Of a DNA stretch of 64,000 nt, positions 1-13,100 are shown in pieces. Location of the stretch: NCBI RefSeq assembly GCF_009602425.1, contig NW_022258914.1, positions 1 through 64,000 on the forward strand. Direction: 5' to 3'. The position numbers and the translations under genes are program-made. Position 1 is the stretch's first letter. Every line of letters starts with the position of its first letter. The notes beneath the pieces are model-generated. The model worked only from the letters and a program-made list of their open reading frames with translations. It had not been told where the DNA came from and did not search any database. The stretch comes from Actinia tenebrosa (Eukaryota; Cnidaria; Anthozoa; Actiniaria; Actiniidae).

Positions 1-1030
1 TTGAGTTGGCTGCTAATTTCAGCCCGGTGAACTTAATGAGCTATAGATAGGCACCGCAGAGCCTAATTTTGATTGGGGAGCCTAACGACTACCAAAAGTG
101 GGAACACCTGGAGGGGTTTGGTGNAAGCCTCAAAGGCATTTACAACATTTTTTGCATTGGCTATTGGTATATTTTAAATAGCAAACAAGTAATTCCAAAT
201 TTGGTGACAAAACTATTAAGGGCTAGCCCCCCAGCTCCTCGGTCCCTGGAGCTGTATGCATGCTAAAGATAACTCAACTGTGTGATGCTGTGGGAGTAAG
301 GAGGTACTCAGTCTTATAGGTATGCACTACTGCTTGGATCTGGAGATCCTGAATGATTTCTGGCCTGATGTAAAGACTCACATGAAATCTTGAAGCTACC
401 TAACCTAAGACTTATCAATATAAAAATAATTGATCTTCAGACTAAAGATTGTTACAGGATGGTTACCTTATCCATAACATTACAGCTACATTTAGTACTA
501 TTTAGTTTTAGCAAGTTTACAGATCGCACTCTAGTATATTGACTTGCTGCATTTGACAGAAGAAAGTTTCAATAGTGGCTGCACACTATCACATGATGGG
601 AGCCATGACAAGAGGCACAGCAATAGAGTCTTTTCCCCCTGGGAACTGAACTGAATTCCTTGATTCAATGATCCAGATTCAATGATACCTGTCAATAATC
701 CCTGTCTCCTGTCATGGCTGCTATTACGTCATGATGGTGCAAACTTCTATAGAACCTGTGATGTAAAACGTTCTAAAAAATGAGAAGATTGGGATAAAAA
801 GGTAAGACTATTATGACTCACACATATATTAATACTAATACAATACTAATAATAATTCCATATAAAATATTTCTATCAAAGACAAGAACTATCATTATTT
901 ATAAAAATTTAAACGTTGACCATCTATATATATTTCAGTGTTCACTATATCTTGTCCCATTTTTCCATGCTTTCTCTCCCGTTCTCTATCCATTTATCCC
1001 TTTCATATTAGTAACTCTTTGAATTGCAGC
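1..1030. other. Spacer without a recognised gene
   Basis: No convincing exon is visible here apart from the possible exon starting at 1031. The stretch is AT-rich and contains one inverted-repeat element at about 579-745, described separately. The open frames present are short and lack coding-like composition. Confidence 0.5.
579..745. mobile_element. MITE-like inverted-repeat element, family A, copy 1
   Basis: The left end (gcacactatcacatgatggg) and the reverse complement of the right end (gcaccatcatgacgtaatag) match imperfectly and frame about 165 bp with no open frame. A second copy with better preserved ends lies at 58882-59038, sharing the motif gccatgacaagaggcac near the left end. Size and structure fit a non-autonomous DNA transposon; the superfamily cannot be told. 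Confidence 0.6.
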
Positions 1031-1102
1031 GGTAGTTCATAACGAGCATGAGCAGTTGCCTGAGTTGTACTACAGACATTTTTGCGAAACGATGGATGAA
1101 AA
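1031..1102 (+). CDS. Possible internal exon of an unknown gene
   Basis: A pyrimidine-rich tract ending in ttgcag is followed by an open stretch and then CAG|GTACGA, a fair donor. Read with phase 1 it encodes VVHNEHEQLPELYYRHFCET and about ten more residues, which looks coding-like but which I do not recognise. No partner exon was found in the window, so the gene would have to extend to the left, and its end would converge with the histone-like gene at 1228-1789. It may also be a chance open frame. Confidence 0.25.
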
Positions 1103-1227
1103 GAACTCAGGAAATCAGGTACGACACTGCTATATTCCCCTAAAACTGTACTCATTCGTACACAAATACGTATTGTTGGTAAATATTTTTAATGATTTTC
1201 ACGTCACATTCCGACCGTTAACCGCCG

Positions 1228-1789
1228 CTAAACGACGAATCTTCGAGGTTTTCTGCGCCTCTTATTAGGCCTTGGAGAGATCCAGAATATCTTTGGAGAT
1301 CTTGCACTGAACCTAACATGGTATCCCGAAGCCGTATTACTTCTTGGAGCCTTGAGTATTGCCTTGATGTGAAAAGTTTCAGTCAAACCATTTGAAAACA
1401 TCGAGTTGTTGTAACGGTTTATGCTGTCTGCAACTGTAGTTTTCTTGCAAAGTCGCCGTTCTCTGCTCCCGCTGTTTGAGGTCGAGTCTTCGTATTTCAA
1501 CAGTTTCTTTGTCATTGAGATTAGTTCAGAGTTCGAATCGCTCGACAGACGAAAAGAGCCGTTCAACCCGGATCCCGACGTTCGAATCAACATTCCGTTT
1601 TCAAGCGCCTTGATAATCGCCATCTTCGCATTGTTCTCAATGTTCTTTTGACTCTTGGATGCCTTTCGTACTCGTTGGATGATCTTTTGCCTTGAAACAC
1701 CTTTCCCATTCTCCAATATTAACTGCACTGTAGATAAGATTTTGCAGTTTAGCTTCGTGTTTTGTGGAAGGTCTGTGTTCTACTGCCAT
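1228..1789 (-). CDS. Linker histone (H1/H5, H15 domain)-like protein with a frame offset near the start
   Basis: The open frame from 1740 down to the stop at 1228 encodes a winged-helix H15-type globular domain: KGVSRQKIIQRVRKA matches the conserved GSSRQAI helix, and ENNAKMAIIKALENGMLIR then SGSGLNGSFRLS matches the last helix and beta-hairpin of H1. A basic tail ending in RPNKRRRKPRR follows, as expected for a DNA-binding protein. The domain start lies in two frames. The best start, ATG at 1789 in a strong Kozak context (atcATGGCA), reads MAVEHRPSTKHEAKLQ, and the domain continues as KILSTVQLILENGKG in another frame across a run of A residues near 1745. A homopolymer miscall in the assembly is the simplest cause; a real lesion or an unseen upstream exon is possible. 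At about 180 residues it is short for a somatic H1 and could be a divergent or germline-type linker histone. Confidence 0.6.
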
Positions 1790-2212
1790 GATGGAATATG
1801 GTCGTTGGAGTTGTTCACATCCTACACGTGTGAATGGTAAACACGTGGTGCGAGGGTGTGTGCGGTATGCGGCATAAATTAGTATTATGACGTCACCATT
1901 TTAAAGGAAAGGCTTGTGCGCGTGCGATTTCTGTCCGCAAATAATTTCTGCACAGTGGTAGAAAAATTGCTTTATATCTTATAGTACTAGTCGTTTCTAA
2001 TATAAAGTGAAATGCTGCGAGTTGTAATTATTCAGTATCAACCCGTGAAATAGTTAATTTAATCATATTGTTATTGAAACTAGGGCCTAAGGACTCGCTA
2101 GGACCACTGACTGGCTCAAGTTAGACCCGTTGACATACGTTTCAGTACTACGTTAAAACGCAGAGTTGAAACGGTAGTAGCTTACAGTGTTGCTCGCCGA
2201 AGTTTCCTACAC

Positions 2213-2274
2213 GTTTTTGACAAGTTTTTGACAAGTTTTTGACAAGTTTTTGACAAGTTTTTGACAGGTTTTTA
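2213..2274. repeat. 11-bp tandem repeat, unit gtttttgacaa
   Basis: Five to six near-identical copies of gtttttgacaa follow one another, the last one varied to gacagg. The reverse-complement word acttgtcaaaaa recurs about 100 bp downstream, near 2376. The array lies about 430 bp upstream of the histone-like start on the minus strand, so it could sit in that promoter, but no function can be read from the sequence. Confidence 0.85.
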
Positions 2275-3164
2275 AAATCGCCGTTTCGATATCGTTACAT
2301 AGATGTACGAACTCCGGCTATCCAAACATTGAAGCGTTGATGTCTAGTTGGTTAACGGTAGAGAGCGCAATTAAAACTTGTCAAAAAGAAATCAAAAACT
2401 TTTTCGGGTGTTGACGGTTCGGCGCGCAGCACTGTAATACTTTATTTTAACTTCGAAAGTTAATTTTACCATAATAATTGTATAGTAATCTTATTGCAGT
2501 TTTCCTATTCGTTGTATCGTAGGAGTCTTTCATCGCTGTGAATTAAACAATAATTAAATTCGAGGACCTTTCTTCAGTTATCTTTGCTAAAATGTAGTAC
2601 GAGAATAGCACTGAAAATAAAAACTATGATGACCATATATATTCAACATTTAATTGTTTTTCAACATTTTTTGTGATAAAACATTAGAATATTTCTTATA
2701 GTTTCTAAAACTCAATCTTAGTTATGGGGATTTTTATATATATCTTTTTCTCTAATGGACGGATTGAGGGGGGAGGGGCAATTTATTTTGTGCAGGGTCT
2801 TTTTTACGCCTCATGGCTGTGCAGGAATTTTTTTGGACATCATTTAGAATTTTTTCAGCCACTTTTCTTATGCACGATTTTTGTTTTCACTCTTTAAAGC
2901 TGTGCTCGATTTTTTTTTTTTTTTTAAACCCCCCCCCCCCCCCCCCCTCAAAAATCTGATGATCCGTCCCTAAGCGACTAAACATCTATATAGCGGGCAG
3001 TTTCAAAGTCCCAGAGGATTTTGCACTAATATATTTGTATGAAGATCAACTTATCTGTCGCGGTAATGTTTTATACTTTTAATAAATTTTCAAAAATCTA
3101 GGTAACATTAAATAATTGAAGTCATCGTATTCATTTAAAATTAATTTGGTTAAAATTCATTGGA

Positions 3165-3298
3165 TTCTAAGGCTCATGTCAAACGTCGAACTTCAAATGA
3201 GCCGAACCAAATTGAAACAATCGATAACAAGCCGGTCTTCTTTGATGTTATTAAGTTCGGCTCATGTGAAGTTCGACGTTTGACCTGTGAGCCTAAGA
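3165..3298. mobile_element. Hairpin MITE-like element, family N, copy 1
   Basis: The two arms, ttctaaggctcatgtcaaac and the reverse complement of gtttgacctgtgagcctaag, pair over about 45 bp with few mismatches and contain the shared core aaacgtcgaactt. A related element with the same core is at 62615-62751. There is no coding capacity. Confidence 0.7.
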
Positions 3299-4105
3299 TA
3301 GTAAGTTTTTAAACAGTTGAGAACATGCATAATGTAATTGTAATCAAAATAGAATGAGATCATGACTTGGAAACTTTGCACATATTGTGCGAGACAGAAT
3401 CTTGAGAAAAACCGGGGGAAAAAGATGACCAAATATCTATTTTGATCGTAAAACCTACTTGTACTTTACAATGGCTGAATTTATGTTTTTAAGACGAAGT
3501 GGCATTTAAGGGAAGATGCACTTGCAAATAGACCTTTCCCGAATTCACTTGAATGACAACAAAACAAAGCCCCCAGTTGAGGTTGGAGTTGATAAAATAC
3601 AGTAAATGTATGAACAGTCCAACCTCGACTTGAAGCCATTGTTTCTTGGCCTTTAATTCAGGTCTATTCCCGTTTGCAACTTGTGTTGCAATGGCCTTGA
3701 GGCGTTCATTGCAAGACCAATTTTGCTTTATAGTGGTCTAAATGCTGAAGTTATCTTTCTTTGCGCAATTATTGCTACAAGCTGCACTACATGATAACTG
3801 ATTGCATGATCAATTGCCTCTGACTAGTTTTCTGTTTTCTCTCTTTCTTCTTAAAAGGGTAGCGAAGTAACAAATGAATTTGAGGTTGAAGAATGTCGTT
3901 GAGATTAATGACAAACCCTTTATTTGCCAGCACTGAATAATATATTTTTTGGTTTGCTGTTCAAAATGTTTTTTACTACAACTATTTTCATCGCATATTT
4001 GAAGCCATATTGAATAGCTGTCATCGTTGATGTCGTTTTTGTTTTGCTGCTTCTGTCATTCGTTTTCTTTGTATCACATCTCGTTTTATCTATCTTTTTC
4101 TATTC

Positions 4106-7100
4106 TTACTGCACATTCAATTTATCGAGCGATGCCCTGTAAAATAAAACAAAATGAATCAGTCTTGCGAGAATACTTAAAGATAAAAGCAATCAAAAGA
4201 TTTCTTACCTCGCTTCAAGAATCTGCTGTTCCAGCCGTCCCTAAACAAGAAAATGCGTCATCAGTATCATTTCATAATTTGATCCAATGAGGACGCTTTT
4301 TATATGCTCGATATTTAACCCAATCAAAATGAATCTTACAAAATTATTTCTTTTGTTTAAAAAGTTAATTAGTTATTTTAGCCAATTATTTAAGCCAATC
4401 ACAGCGCATGTTTATTGCACATTGGTTATTCAAATCGAGTGTGATTTTTACCCTTATTGTGTCACTCTTGGCCCTGACGAGTCGTCCTTCAAGATCATCG
4501 ATCTCCACTTTGATCCCAACTGCGTTATGCCAAACACGGATCTGTCGGTCATTTCCGCCAGCTGTTGCTAGGTAACGTGAGCTGGGGTGCCAGGCGATTG
4601 CTGTGATGTTATCTGTGGCATTGACAGTAAGAATTCATTAAACATTGTTATTACCATTATTTTAACTTTTACTCGTACTCTGAGAGAAATGTTTTCACTT
4701 CAAAGCTTTATATAAATGTTTCTTCTAAAGTGGTACAAAAGACAAGGAGTAATAATACTAAAGGGAATGAAAAGTGGTATGAAATGAGGTTCCAAAGTCC
4801 AAACTAAAATGGCAAAGAGCTAGCCACCCAAACATGAATACTACAGATTACCTCCATGAACTTCTTCCAAGAATTCTTCGAGGTTACCATTCTCCGTGCT
4901 GAACAAGGCCAAAGACCGCCCCATGGAGATGGCTGTGACGTAAGCATCCGGGGACATAGCGATGAGCATGTTTTCATAGACGTTACACGATGCATCGTAG
5001 ATTCCAGTCAACAGCAAATGCGGGTCTTCTTGTTTACTGTACTCCACTAGAAAACAAGGAAAAACAAGAAGGACTTTTTGAATAACATTCTTAACAAATT
5101 GGTAATGACTAGCGGGGAATAGCTGGGACTGAGTTGGTATAAGAATAACAAGGGAACTTATCGCCATGTAAAAATGCTTAAAATTTTTAATATCAATAAT
5201 TTATCTTCCTCACCATCTATGTCCCATACTCTCCATGTTCCATCTTTTGAAACAGTTGCCATCCTACGAGAAAGAAGTATAAAGAAAGTGGTTACAAGTT
5301 TCAGGGGCTGATCTAAGGAGGTCATAGTATGACATCAGCAGTTCAACCCTACACCACCCCTAGCCAAATTCCTTGATCTGCCCCTGAGTTTACATCAAAC
5401 ATTTGGAAATCCACCGGAGCGACACCCGACCACTTTGCAATGACACTAACCTGGTTGAGTCAGATGAGAAAGTGAAGTGATATATGCCAGCAGTATGACC
5501 CTTTAATTCCATTGCTCGGGATATCTGTGATGTACAAAGAAACGTTAGTAGATGCTTTACTTGAATAATAGAGAGTAGATAGTATGGAGTATAAAAGAAA
5601 TAGTTCTCAAGGGAATAACACGTGGCCTAAAAAAGGAAATATTTTGCACGAACTAAAACAGTCCATTGCGGATAGTGGGGTCACGTCCTTATGAAATACA
5701 CAACAACTCATACTCCAGTGTTATCATAGAGAATAAAATAATACTCAAGAGAATGTAAAATGGGAATACATTAAATCCAAGCTATAAAAAAGTCTTTTTT
5801 TCTTGTCTTAATGGATTGTATTTTCATACTGTACCTTCCTGAAATTGTCACCTTTGTCAAACTCAACTTCCCATAGTTTCACGTCTGGAGTAAATCCTAC
5901 GGAATAAATATACAAGGCAAGTGAACAATGGGTAGAAAAATACCTGACATTTGAAATGTAGAAAAGAGAGGGAATCTGAAAATAAGGAGAAATTTTCAGG
6001 AAGCCCTTTGACGACAGATTCAACTGGAATTTTGAAGTTCAGCTCTGCGAAGGGAATAGTAAACCGAAAAAGAAAAACCCTCAAAGCACAAAAGAAGACC
6101 GATAAAGAACTACCTATGACCACAGTGGTAAGGGATGGCACATCAATAGAGTACTTCACATGCATAAAAGCTTTCAACAGTACTTACCAGCCGAGGCAAC
6201 AAATCGTCCACAGGGAGACAGACTACAGAAGGAGTTATTGACTTGTAAGGTGTCTATGATGGCTAACACTTCCCCTATGAACAAACAAATACCACATCAG
6301 ACAATGAGAGAAGACTTTGAAACACTTAAGATATGGATGGACCTAGCCTGCGTCACATCCGGAATTTTCTTCCATCTATATTTAACTGGATTATAATTGC
6401 AATGATTTTTAACATTAACCCAGCTCAATGCAGTCCAGCCTGAAGCAATATGAAGGTGCCTCTTGCAGCTGCTATTAATCTTAGTTATGCCATTTCTTGA
6501 TAAACATTTTATCACGTTATTAGATCTTATTGCATTTTTTGCATATAGGGGAGGGGGGGGTTCATTTGAACCATTGTAACACCCCTAGTGACGGGCCTGC
6601 AACAAGCTGCACTCACATGGATATGATGCTGAGTCATATGAATTGACACCAAGACCCCAGAGGCGAGAGAAGAGAGACACTACCGCTACACCACAATTGA
6701 TTCCTAACATTCTAAAGTAGCTTACCTTTAAGATTCCAAATAACGATAGTGGTATCCTTCGAGCAAGACATGATATATTTTCCATTCGATGCAATAGCAA
6801 TACTAATGATCTCTGTTTTGTGCTTGACAGGGAAATCAAACTCCCCAGTAACAGCTGTTCCTGTACCATCCTTCTTTTTGGTTGTTTTAAATACTCGTAT
6901 TGTGTTGCCATTCGCCAGGGCTGTAATAAATGCTCTAAGAGAAGAGAGAATAAAACGTTACAGTGAGNAGTTTTAGCTGATTTTATAGCTTCTCTAAAAT
7001 TACTGTAAGTAAACATGACAAACGTTCCTCTGATATAAGAACGTTTCTGCAACTTCTCATTTTCCAGACTTCTGAATCTACCTTGTTTCAACAAAAAATG

Positions 7101-10100
7101 TCTAAACCATGCTTTTTAAATTTGATGACACAAATACATGAGAAAACATGGCTTGAAAAGAAACATGTAAAGAGTTGTAAAATAACTATTATCTCAAATA
7201 CTGTGCCTCTACTGAATAGTGAGACACAGCCACAGAAAAACATAGGTCAAATAGCTTTTAAGTAATGTTGATTTTTACACCTGCATTACTTTCCAATAAT
7301 CACCGCTTATTAAATTTTAACATTTAAAAATAATTCATTCAGAAATGGTTTGTCTGTGTTAAAATTCAGTAATAATCACACTTTTGTATATCCACAACAC
7401 CATGTTTACATTATTCAAAAACTTCTTTACTGTTAAGTCAAAATTTATTGAACTCAATAGATATTTTTATGTGAATTTGAAATGAAAAAAAAAAGTTTTA
7501 AGACTTAATAGTCATTTATAATTTATATTTTGGTAATATTTAATGATATTGATCAACTAACCTGAATTTCAAATTTAAGTTTAAAGATAATTATTACTAT
7601 TAAATAGTTATAAGATATATGTTATTAATAATAATTAACAATATTTATCAACCAACCTGAATCGGAGAGGTTGTTGGGGTTGCCTTAAGTCTTCACTGTT
7701 GGTACAATGACAAACTTTTATGACTGATATCTCAGTTATTGGATAAAAAATTGTGGCTGAGGATGATTGAAATTAAATATGACTCATGCGATAAAAATAA
7801 TGCCAAAAATATGCCTTTTGAAACTGAACAGTGGAAAATGACGAAAACAAAAATGTTGAAAAAAGATTGCAAAGCGAAGCAGTGTGCAAATAATTAGTGC
7901 CAACAAGTGCAAATGATAGATAAAAGTGCTGCACAAACTATTTTGGTAACATCTTTTTATTTGTCCTGTGATCAAGTGCTTAGTTTGTTATTTTGTTAAA
8001 GGCATGCATCAAAGGTGCCCATATTTTAGTTTGGTGATTCCTTTGTTTATTGCTTTATCTATTTAATATATATTTTTTACTATATCTTGCAGTAATGGGT
8101 AACCCAATTTGCATTATCTCCCCCATGTAGATGTATAAGCTTGGTATTAATGGACAAACAGAGCCCTCCATTTACAATTCATCCAATTAAAAAGTTGCCA
8201 TTCAGCTGGTAACAATTCCACGCAATAACAGACAATTACGTCAATGGAAGAGGTGCCTGCACCTGCACCAAGTGTTTATTGTCATTTTCATTTTCCTGTC
8301 CCCCTAAACAACAAGCCCTTTGTTTTCATTATAGGAATCTTGAAAAAACATTTTTCCCTCTGAGATTTATGATTTTGGGCTAATTTTAGGTTTTGGAATT
8401 AAACACCCTGAAGTCTTTTTATTTTTATTTTTTCAGTTCATTAAGTTAATGAGGGAAAGAGGGGAAGAGGGAAATGAGAAACATTTTGGTCAAACAAAAG
8501 AGGTAAAAACATCACATAAAAGGCAAATTACCAGCTGGATAGCAGGAAAGTTTTTACAAAAAACATCCCAAATTTGAAGGTTTTTTATAGTCTTAAAGTC
8601 AACTGTTTTCTTTTATTGATTTATCATAGCTGTCATTTACATATCTATTTGTATTTTATAATTCTGTTTTGTACTTTATTTTATACCAAATTATGAAGAC
8701 AGACATGTCTTAAGATAACCTTGTTTTTTCTAATGCTATAATGGACAATATAAATACAAATAATAACACTGAAACACCTGCTGCTAACTGCTGCAGCAAT
8801 TAGTGTAAAATGGTGTTTGAGTGCCTTCATAATTTCTCATATATTAGCCTATATATAGCAGGCCAGTATAATAAAAACATGCCATGAGGCATGCATTCTT
8901 GCTGAGGGTATAGAACATGCTAGCGTGTAAGACAAAACAATTACTGGGTTTTATTTATGGAATTATAGAAAGTGATGTTAAAGCTCAGTTTAGCTATGAG
9001 AATATAAACAAAAACACAAATTAAGTGTTCATAAATAAATGTTTATATTTTGCACTAAAACAAGTTTTTTTTAAATGCATTCTTGCACAGATTAGTGCAT
9101 TATTCTTTAAAGTCAACATTTTTTTTACAACAAATGATTTTAGTGGAAAAGATTTAAGTGATATTGAAAGTCATTCTTGCTTTGAAAATATAAACAATTC
9201 ATTATTTTTTAGGAAGTTATCTAGTGTTGAAAATGTTAACATGTAGACTATGACATGTTCTTGAAAAACATTTTTGAAAATCATAAATCCAAGGACTTTA
9301 AACTGCGACATTTAGACACAAATTTGACAGAGCTATAAAATGTTTTGACTCCTTACTGATGTATATAACACATAACAACAAACAAAGTCTAGTCATGAGG
9401 TCATTTGACCACACAATTATAGCTAAATTGAAAATGTTTTTTTTTATAATTCATTTTTTTAATCATAAATTACTGAAATGAGCTAAAAAAGATTTGTCGC
9501 ATGCACCTGAAATACCGAAATACCAGTTGCATTTTAAATATTACTGGTAAATGTGAAAATATACAGGCTTATTAGCAATATATGAATTAAAGCATGCACT
9601 GTATTGTATATTGGTTTTTACTTGAAACATAAATGACAATTATACAAAATCAACAGACAAAATAAATGACATGAATAATATTATGTGTTTCTAAGGTCAA
9701 GCATTAATAGTGCAATTTTAAGACAGGCAGTGTACATTTTCACTAGCATGCAAAAGCCTGTGCAAGCTTTACATTTGTAAAATAAAACAAGTGTACAGTA
9801 AGAATGAATACCTTCTGATGAGAAAAATTTACTGCATGACGAATAAATGAATGACACATTTTAGACTGGGGGGGGTCAAATGGATCTTGGGGGGGAGGTG
9901 CTTGAGGTTGTAGATGTATACCCTAAAATAGGGATTCAATTCTTTCCCTGATAGAAAAGGATGTTGAGAAATAAATCCCTGTTCAGGAATGAACTTATAA
10001 TGGATTTTTTTGTGAACACTTAGAATGTAACTAAGGGCTTAACAATTTTTTCCCAACTGCTTAGAGGGATGTCATTAGGTAAGAATTACAGAATTACCCT

Positions 10101-13100
10101 CCCCCCTCCCCTTCAAGTTTTTTTCTTCAAAAGAATGTTGACATAAACTTTGTTGTGTTAGATGAGATTGAACCCCTGTCCAAAATATTTGGGGATGTAC
10201 GTTCCTGACTTATGATGACTCTTACTTCACCTCTATCCATTCCATGTCCCTTTATGGGCTTGAACTGAATACAATATACCTTATTTGGGTCACAGTGGTC
10301 AAGCATTGCTTGAAGTTAATATTATTATAAACAACCCTTACCCTTGATTCGAATTCAATATGACAAAAACCATGCCCCACATCCCTTGTTAGAAATATCA
10401 CATGGTTATAACCATGGAGTCTTATAATTTTTTATTTCTTTTACCTTGAGTCAGGGCTGAAGTTGACTTTAGTTGCATGATCAAAGTCCACATTGGCCCT
10501 GATATATCTAGCAAAAATAATATAATAATCGATCAGGATAAGATGTGGCTTAGTAGCTGTACATATCAGACCCCTTTACTAGTAGTGTAATGTTTTCACA
10601 TTTCAAACTGTGTCATTCTCTTGAGAGCAAGACTTTTTGTTTGAGTTTCATCAACATTCATGTGCAACCATTAAATAAAGAAATAATACTCTAGGGAATG
10701 ACACATGGCTAATATGAAGTAAAATGCAAAGGAATAATGCATTTCATTTCCCTCCAGGCCAAATGGTTTGAACTTAAAATACTGAACAAAGTTGAATGGA
10801 TTACATAAGACAAGGGATCACCACTTGCTCTAGATGAGCACTTCATTTGGTGGAGAGAGTAATCTTCTGTATCTTCACAGGTACTGTATTTAACAATGCC
10901 CTATTCTCTCTTATCTTCTTTTTACAAAACCCTTAGTATACAGTAGAGAAGTAACCACCCTGATAGAAACCCCCTGATTACCAAGTTCAAAATCAATGAC
11001 CACATTATAAATAACTATCATTATTTACAATTATTATTATTTACCATAAATTCTGTGGTCAGATGTTCTGCTATTCTCTTGTAGCATACGCATGTATATT
11101 TGGTTAATAATATTATAAAAAGGATAAGCAATTTTCTTAAATAAGTATATCACTAGGTTTCTTACTTGTGTTCTTTTTCTTTGAAATCTTTCACACTCCA
11201 TAGTCTCACAGTTCTATCTAAAATCAAAAAAAAAAAAAAATTCTTTAATGAAATTGACATTTAAAATTCATAAGAAATATAAGCAAAGCATTCATTCTTT
11301 ACTCCAACTAAGGACTAAACATCTGAAACGTCAGTGATAACTCTGTATTACATTGTGTTCATATGAAACTGTTCAAGTTAAACATTTAAACAGAATTCTT
11401 AAAATTAAATTATGCACCACTCTTGGTAGTTAATTAGACCACCAATGTTTTTTATCCCTTTTAAATCCCTAAGATCAACATTAAAATTTATAACTATACA
11501 CTGTTTAAGAAAAAACTACAGCGTAGATCAGCTAATCAAAGGATTGCATTGATAGGAATACATGACAAGAAATAGGAATAGAACATCATCCAGGAAGGAG
11601 GGAAATGATGTGAAAAACTATAGAGAAGAAAGAAAATTGAAAGTTCCTAGAAAAATAGGTGACATTTTGCAAAATTTGAGTTGGATGCCAAAACCTCTAA
11701 AATAAACCAGTAAGTTGACAGAAAAAAAATATGAAAAGAATGAGGATTAGATTTGTTTTTTTTTTCTTCAAAATTTCATATTACACCACCACAAGAACTC
11801 TTGCTATAGAAGAATATTGAAATCTTATAAGGTTACTCAGTCAATTGAGACCCTTAATTAACTGTAACCGATCAAGAAGGGTCTATACATTATACCATAA
11901 AGAGCATTAGAAAAATACTAATATAAATACTAAGTAAGTACTGATATATGTTTTGCAAAAAAATAAGGTGAAATGAATAAATTATGAAATTCATGTCTGA
12001 ACAGTGGCATACTTGTCAGTAAATTCTAAATTTTATTATTTAACAGCTCTTAAAACACGACAGGATATTAAAGCCTCAAGAGAAACACGTACTATACACC
12101 AATATCCAATATCCAATATCCATAATCAAATTAAATATATTTCTATTTAAACACCAAATTTATATTTTTTTGCTATAGAAAAAAAGGAGTTTTATAATTC
12201 TGAATGAATGTTTATAGGTAGGATTTCATTTTGTATGTAATTTCTTAACTTATCATATTGCTTAGTTACTAAATATTAAAAGCTGTTTGAAAAAATAAAT
12301 ACTGCAAGAGCTTAGTGCACAAAACCTCAGAAATACACAGAGCTGGATAATATAATTGTCAGTTGTATTTGACATGAAACGTGATCACCAAGGTGCCAAA
12401 CTCAGACTCCTTGTTAGCATCTTAATTCCTTTGCCAAATACTCAATTAACACCTTTTTATCATCACTTGTCTCAAGGTGACCTCTCAGCTTAGGACTTTG
12501 ATTATTCAACACCTTGGTACTCCTCACTCATTATAATTACGGATTCAAACATAGACTTGGTTTGTCATTGTGAGAAGAAAATTATTTTTTATACCAAGGT
12601 NTGTGATTTCTAATAATGAGGGTCGATTTAAGAACAAATTCAATAAAAAGAATCTTTCCGGTTTCTCTCCAATGTTGAAATCTTATTCCAAGTAGAATAG
12701 AACTTGACAAAAAGGTGTAAAATCACAATTTCCACTTTCTTATATATATATATATAGTGTCAAAAGATATAACTAGCTAGAAACTAGTGTGAGCTGCGTC
12801 GGTGTTTCTAATGAAACAGTAATGATGAAAAGGTAAATTATACACCGTGAAAAGATGAAAAAACTTACTGACGTTTCGGATGCTTGTCCTTCCGATGAAG
12901 GACTAGCGTCCGAAACGTCAGTAAGTTTTTTCATCTTTTCACAGTGTATAATTTACCTTTTCATCATTACTGTATATATAGTGTCATTGATTATCTTTGA
13001 CTGTAAAAACCAGATCAAAACCAGACTCTTTAAGTATATTTTAGCATGACTGCTTTTGATTACGTCAATAAAAATCTTGATGTCAATGTATTTAATTGAG

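Larger units (their letters stand above)
1790..4105. other. Spacer between the histone-like gene and the TBL2 3' end
   Basis: No supported exon was found. The stretch holds an 11-bp tandem array (2213-2274), a poly-C run near 2929-2947 flanked by opposed ggacggat / atccgtcc motifs (about 2757-2972, perhaps another small inverted-repeat element), a hairpin element at 3165-3298, and a short repeat near 3553-3650 that recurs near 39465 and 40250. A minus-strand AATAAA at 3924-3919 may be the TBL2 polyadenylation signal. Confidence 0.5.

Noticed and set aside
6585-7094. A 169-codon minus-strand open frame over TBL2 exon 4
   Set aside because: It is in a different frame from the WD40 exon (6726-6934), whose true frame gives AFITALANGNTIRVFK.
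12855-13049. A 64-codon open frame with a palindromic nucleotide sequence
   Set aside because: It is produced by the 156-bp palindrome and has no protein identity.
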